Source of the DNA: an uncultured Woeseiaceae bacterium
Lineage (GTDB): Bacteria > Pseudomonadota > Gammaproteobacteria > Steroidobacterales > Woeseiaceae
Reading direction: 5' to 3'
NCBI GenBank assembly: GCA_945787435.1
Contig: CALZHX010000152.1
Location: forward strand, 1 to 6,254
DNA: 6,254 nucleotides
Shown: piece by piece, positions 5,960 through 6,254 of the stretch
Layout: each line of letters begins with the position of its first letter
Position numbering within the stretch: position 1 is the stretch's first letter
Made by a program: the position numbers and the translations under genes
Notes under the pieces: model-generated
Database searches by the model: none
Seen by the model: only the letters and a program-made list of their open reading frames with translations
Told to the model about the DNA's origin: nothing

Positions 5960-5976
5960 GCCGGCGCAAAGCCGGC
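5960..5976 (+). repeat. GC-rich inverted repeat in the leader of the secreted-protein gene
   Basis: GCCGGC, loop GCAAA, GCCGGC: a 6-bp all-GC stem. It lacks a following T-run on either strand, so it is not a standard intrinsic terminator. It lies between the -10-like box and a long A-rich leader (about 5980-5999), so it may stabilise the 5' end of the mRNA, or weakly attenuate read-through from upstream. Confidence 0.6.
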
Positions 5977-5998
5977 CGCAAATAACTAAAACAAAAAC

Positions 5999-6003
5999 AG
6001 GGG
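5999..6003 (+). promoter_or_regulatory. Shine-Dalgarno of the secreted-protein gene
   Basis: AGGGG lies 6 nt upstream of ATG 6010, after an A-rich unstructured leader; it fixes this start. Confidence 0.75.
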
Positions 6004-6009
6004 TTAATA

Positions 6010-6213
6010 ATGAAGAAAATTCTGACGGCAGCTGTGTCTGCCATGATGTTCTTGTTCGTTGCTGGGGGCGCTGCGACCGCGCAGGAAGAAGAGACTGACG
6101 AAATGCAGGTAGTACCTGTCGAGACGTGGGCCTGTAACTACCGTGATGGCAAAGGCCCTGGGGATCTTAGTTCCGACATCGATGCGTGGAAAGAATGGAT
6201 GGACAGCAACTAG
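6010..6213 (+). CDS. Small secreted protein, apparently truncated by an in-frame TAG
   Basis: As written the product has 67 residues. Residues 1-24 form a typical Sec signal: MKK, a hydrophobic core to about 18, and an ATA-Q cleavage at 24/25. The mature part is acidic, then VVPVETWACNYRDGKGPGDL (residues 33-52, one Cys) and SSDIDAWKEWMDSN. This resembles the start of a family of periplasmic or secreted proteins of unknown function that I associate with marine gammaproteobacteria (a 'C-x-Y/F-x-x-GK-x-x-x-DL ... W-x-x-W' region followed by a 'Y-x-x-x-x-x-TP-x-F' segment). The frame ends at TAG 6211-6213, in the middle of that conserved region, and the next codons keep the family-like reading. 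Strong Shine-Dalgarno, own promoter and clean start argue that the gene was functional. It may be a pseudogene, a recent nonsense allele, or a base-call error. Confidence 0.72.
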   Translation: MKKILTAAVSAMMFLFVAGGAATAQEEETDEMQVVPVETWACNYRDGKGPGDLSSDIDAWKEWMDSN

Positions 6214-6254
6214 GTAGGAGACTATTTCGAGGCTACGATTACCCCGCATTTCTA
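6214..6254 (+). pseudogene. In-frame continuation of the secreted protein beyond the TAG (partial)
   Basis: Reading on in the same frame after TAG gives VGDYFEATITPHF up to the window edge with no further stop. Its aromatic and TP-x-F pattern fits the expected next segment of the family, so it is most likely the severed remainder of the 6010 gene. No start codon with a Shine-Dalgarno is seen here, so independent translation is unlikely. The gene runs off the window. Confidence 0.6.

Noticed and set aside
5960..5976. GC hairpin as intrinsic terminator of the PLP operon
   Set aside because: No U-tract follows on the plus strand and none precedes it for the minus strand; its place between a -10 box and an AGGGG fits a leader element better.
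6211..6213. TAG as a recoded sense codon (pyrrolysine or reassigned UAG)
   Set aside because: Five other genes in the window end in TAG, and no downstream recoding element can be seen in the short remaining sequence.

Overview
The window looks like a piece of a free-living gammaproteobacterial chromosome, possibly a marine Woeseia-like or other uncultured lineage. This is inferred from moderately high GC, compact operons with short overlaps, mostly gammaproteobacterial-type families (RnfD-like, Tat-exported DUF1501 with DUF1800, a DUF6249-like protein beside an ECF sigma factor) and a small secreted protein of a type I associate with marine gammaproteobacteria. I see no mobile element, CRISPR array, tRNA or rRNA. 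Family names come from recognising motifs by eye, not from a database search.

Left block (about 1-2877, minus strand): a three-gene operon read right to left. It runs DUF1800 protein, then a Tat-exported DUF1501 protein (gap of 2 nt, with the second gene's Shine-Dalgarno inside the last codons of the first), then after 20 nt the start of an RnfD/NqrB-like membrane protein that leaves the window. DUF1800/DUF1501 pairing is widespread, but the biochemical role is not settled; the RnfD-like third member suggests an envelope or redox connection.

Centre (2878-4418): a divergent spacer of about 240 bp with an AT-rich core and a perfect small hairpin, then a plus-strand operon of three overlapping genes: a DUF6249-like triple-spanning membrane protein, an ECF-type sigma-70 factor, and a small two-segment membrane protein placed where anti-sigma factors usually lie. 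The tight overlaps (28 nt and 8 nt) suggest translational coupling and a membrane-tethered regulatory module.

Right (4434-5943): a good sigma-70-like promoter whose predicted start falls on the ATG of a 68-residue unknown protein (probably leaderless mRNA), followed 17 nt later by a PLP-dependent cysteine desulfurase-like protein that keeps the PLP lysine but has Tyr where SufS-type enzymes carry the catalytic Cys.

Right edge (5944-6254): a promoter-like -10 box, a GC-rich hairpin in the leader, a strong Shine-Dalgarno and a secreted small protein. Its frame is interrupted by a TAG at 6211-6213; the sequence beyond the TAG stays in frame and reads like the rest of the same protein. This is either a nonsense mutation, a sequencing error or a truncated allele. 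The gene continues past the window.
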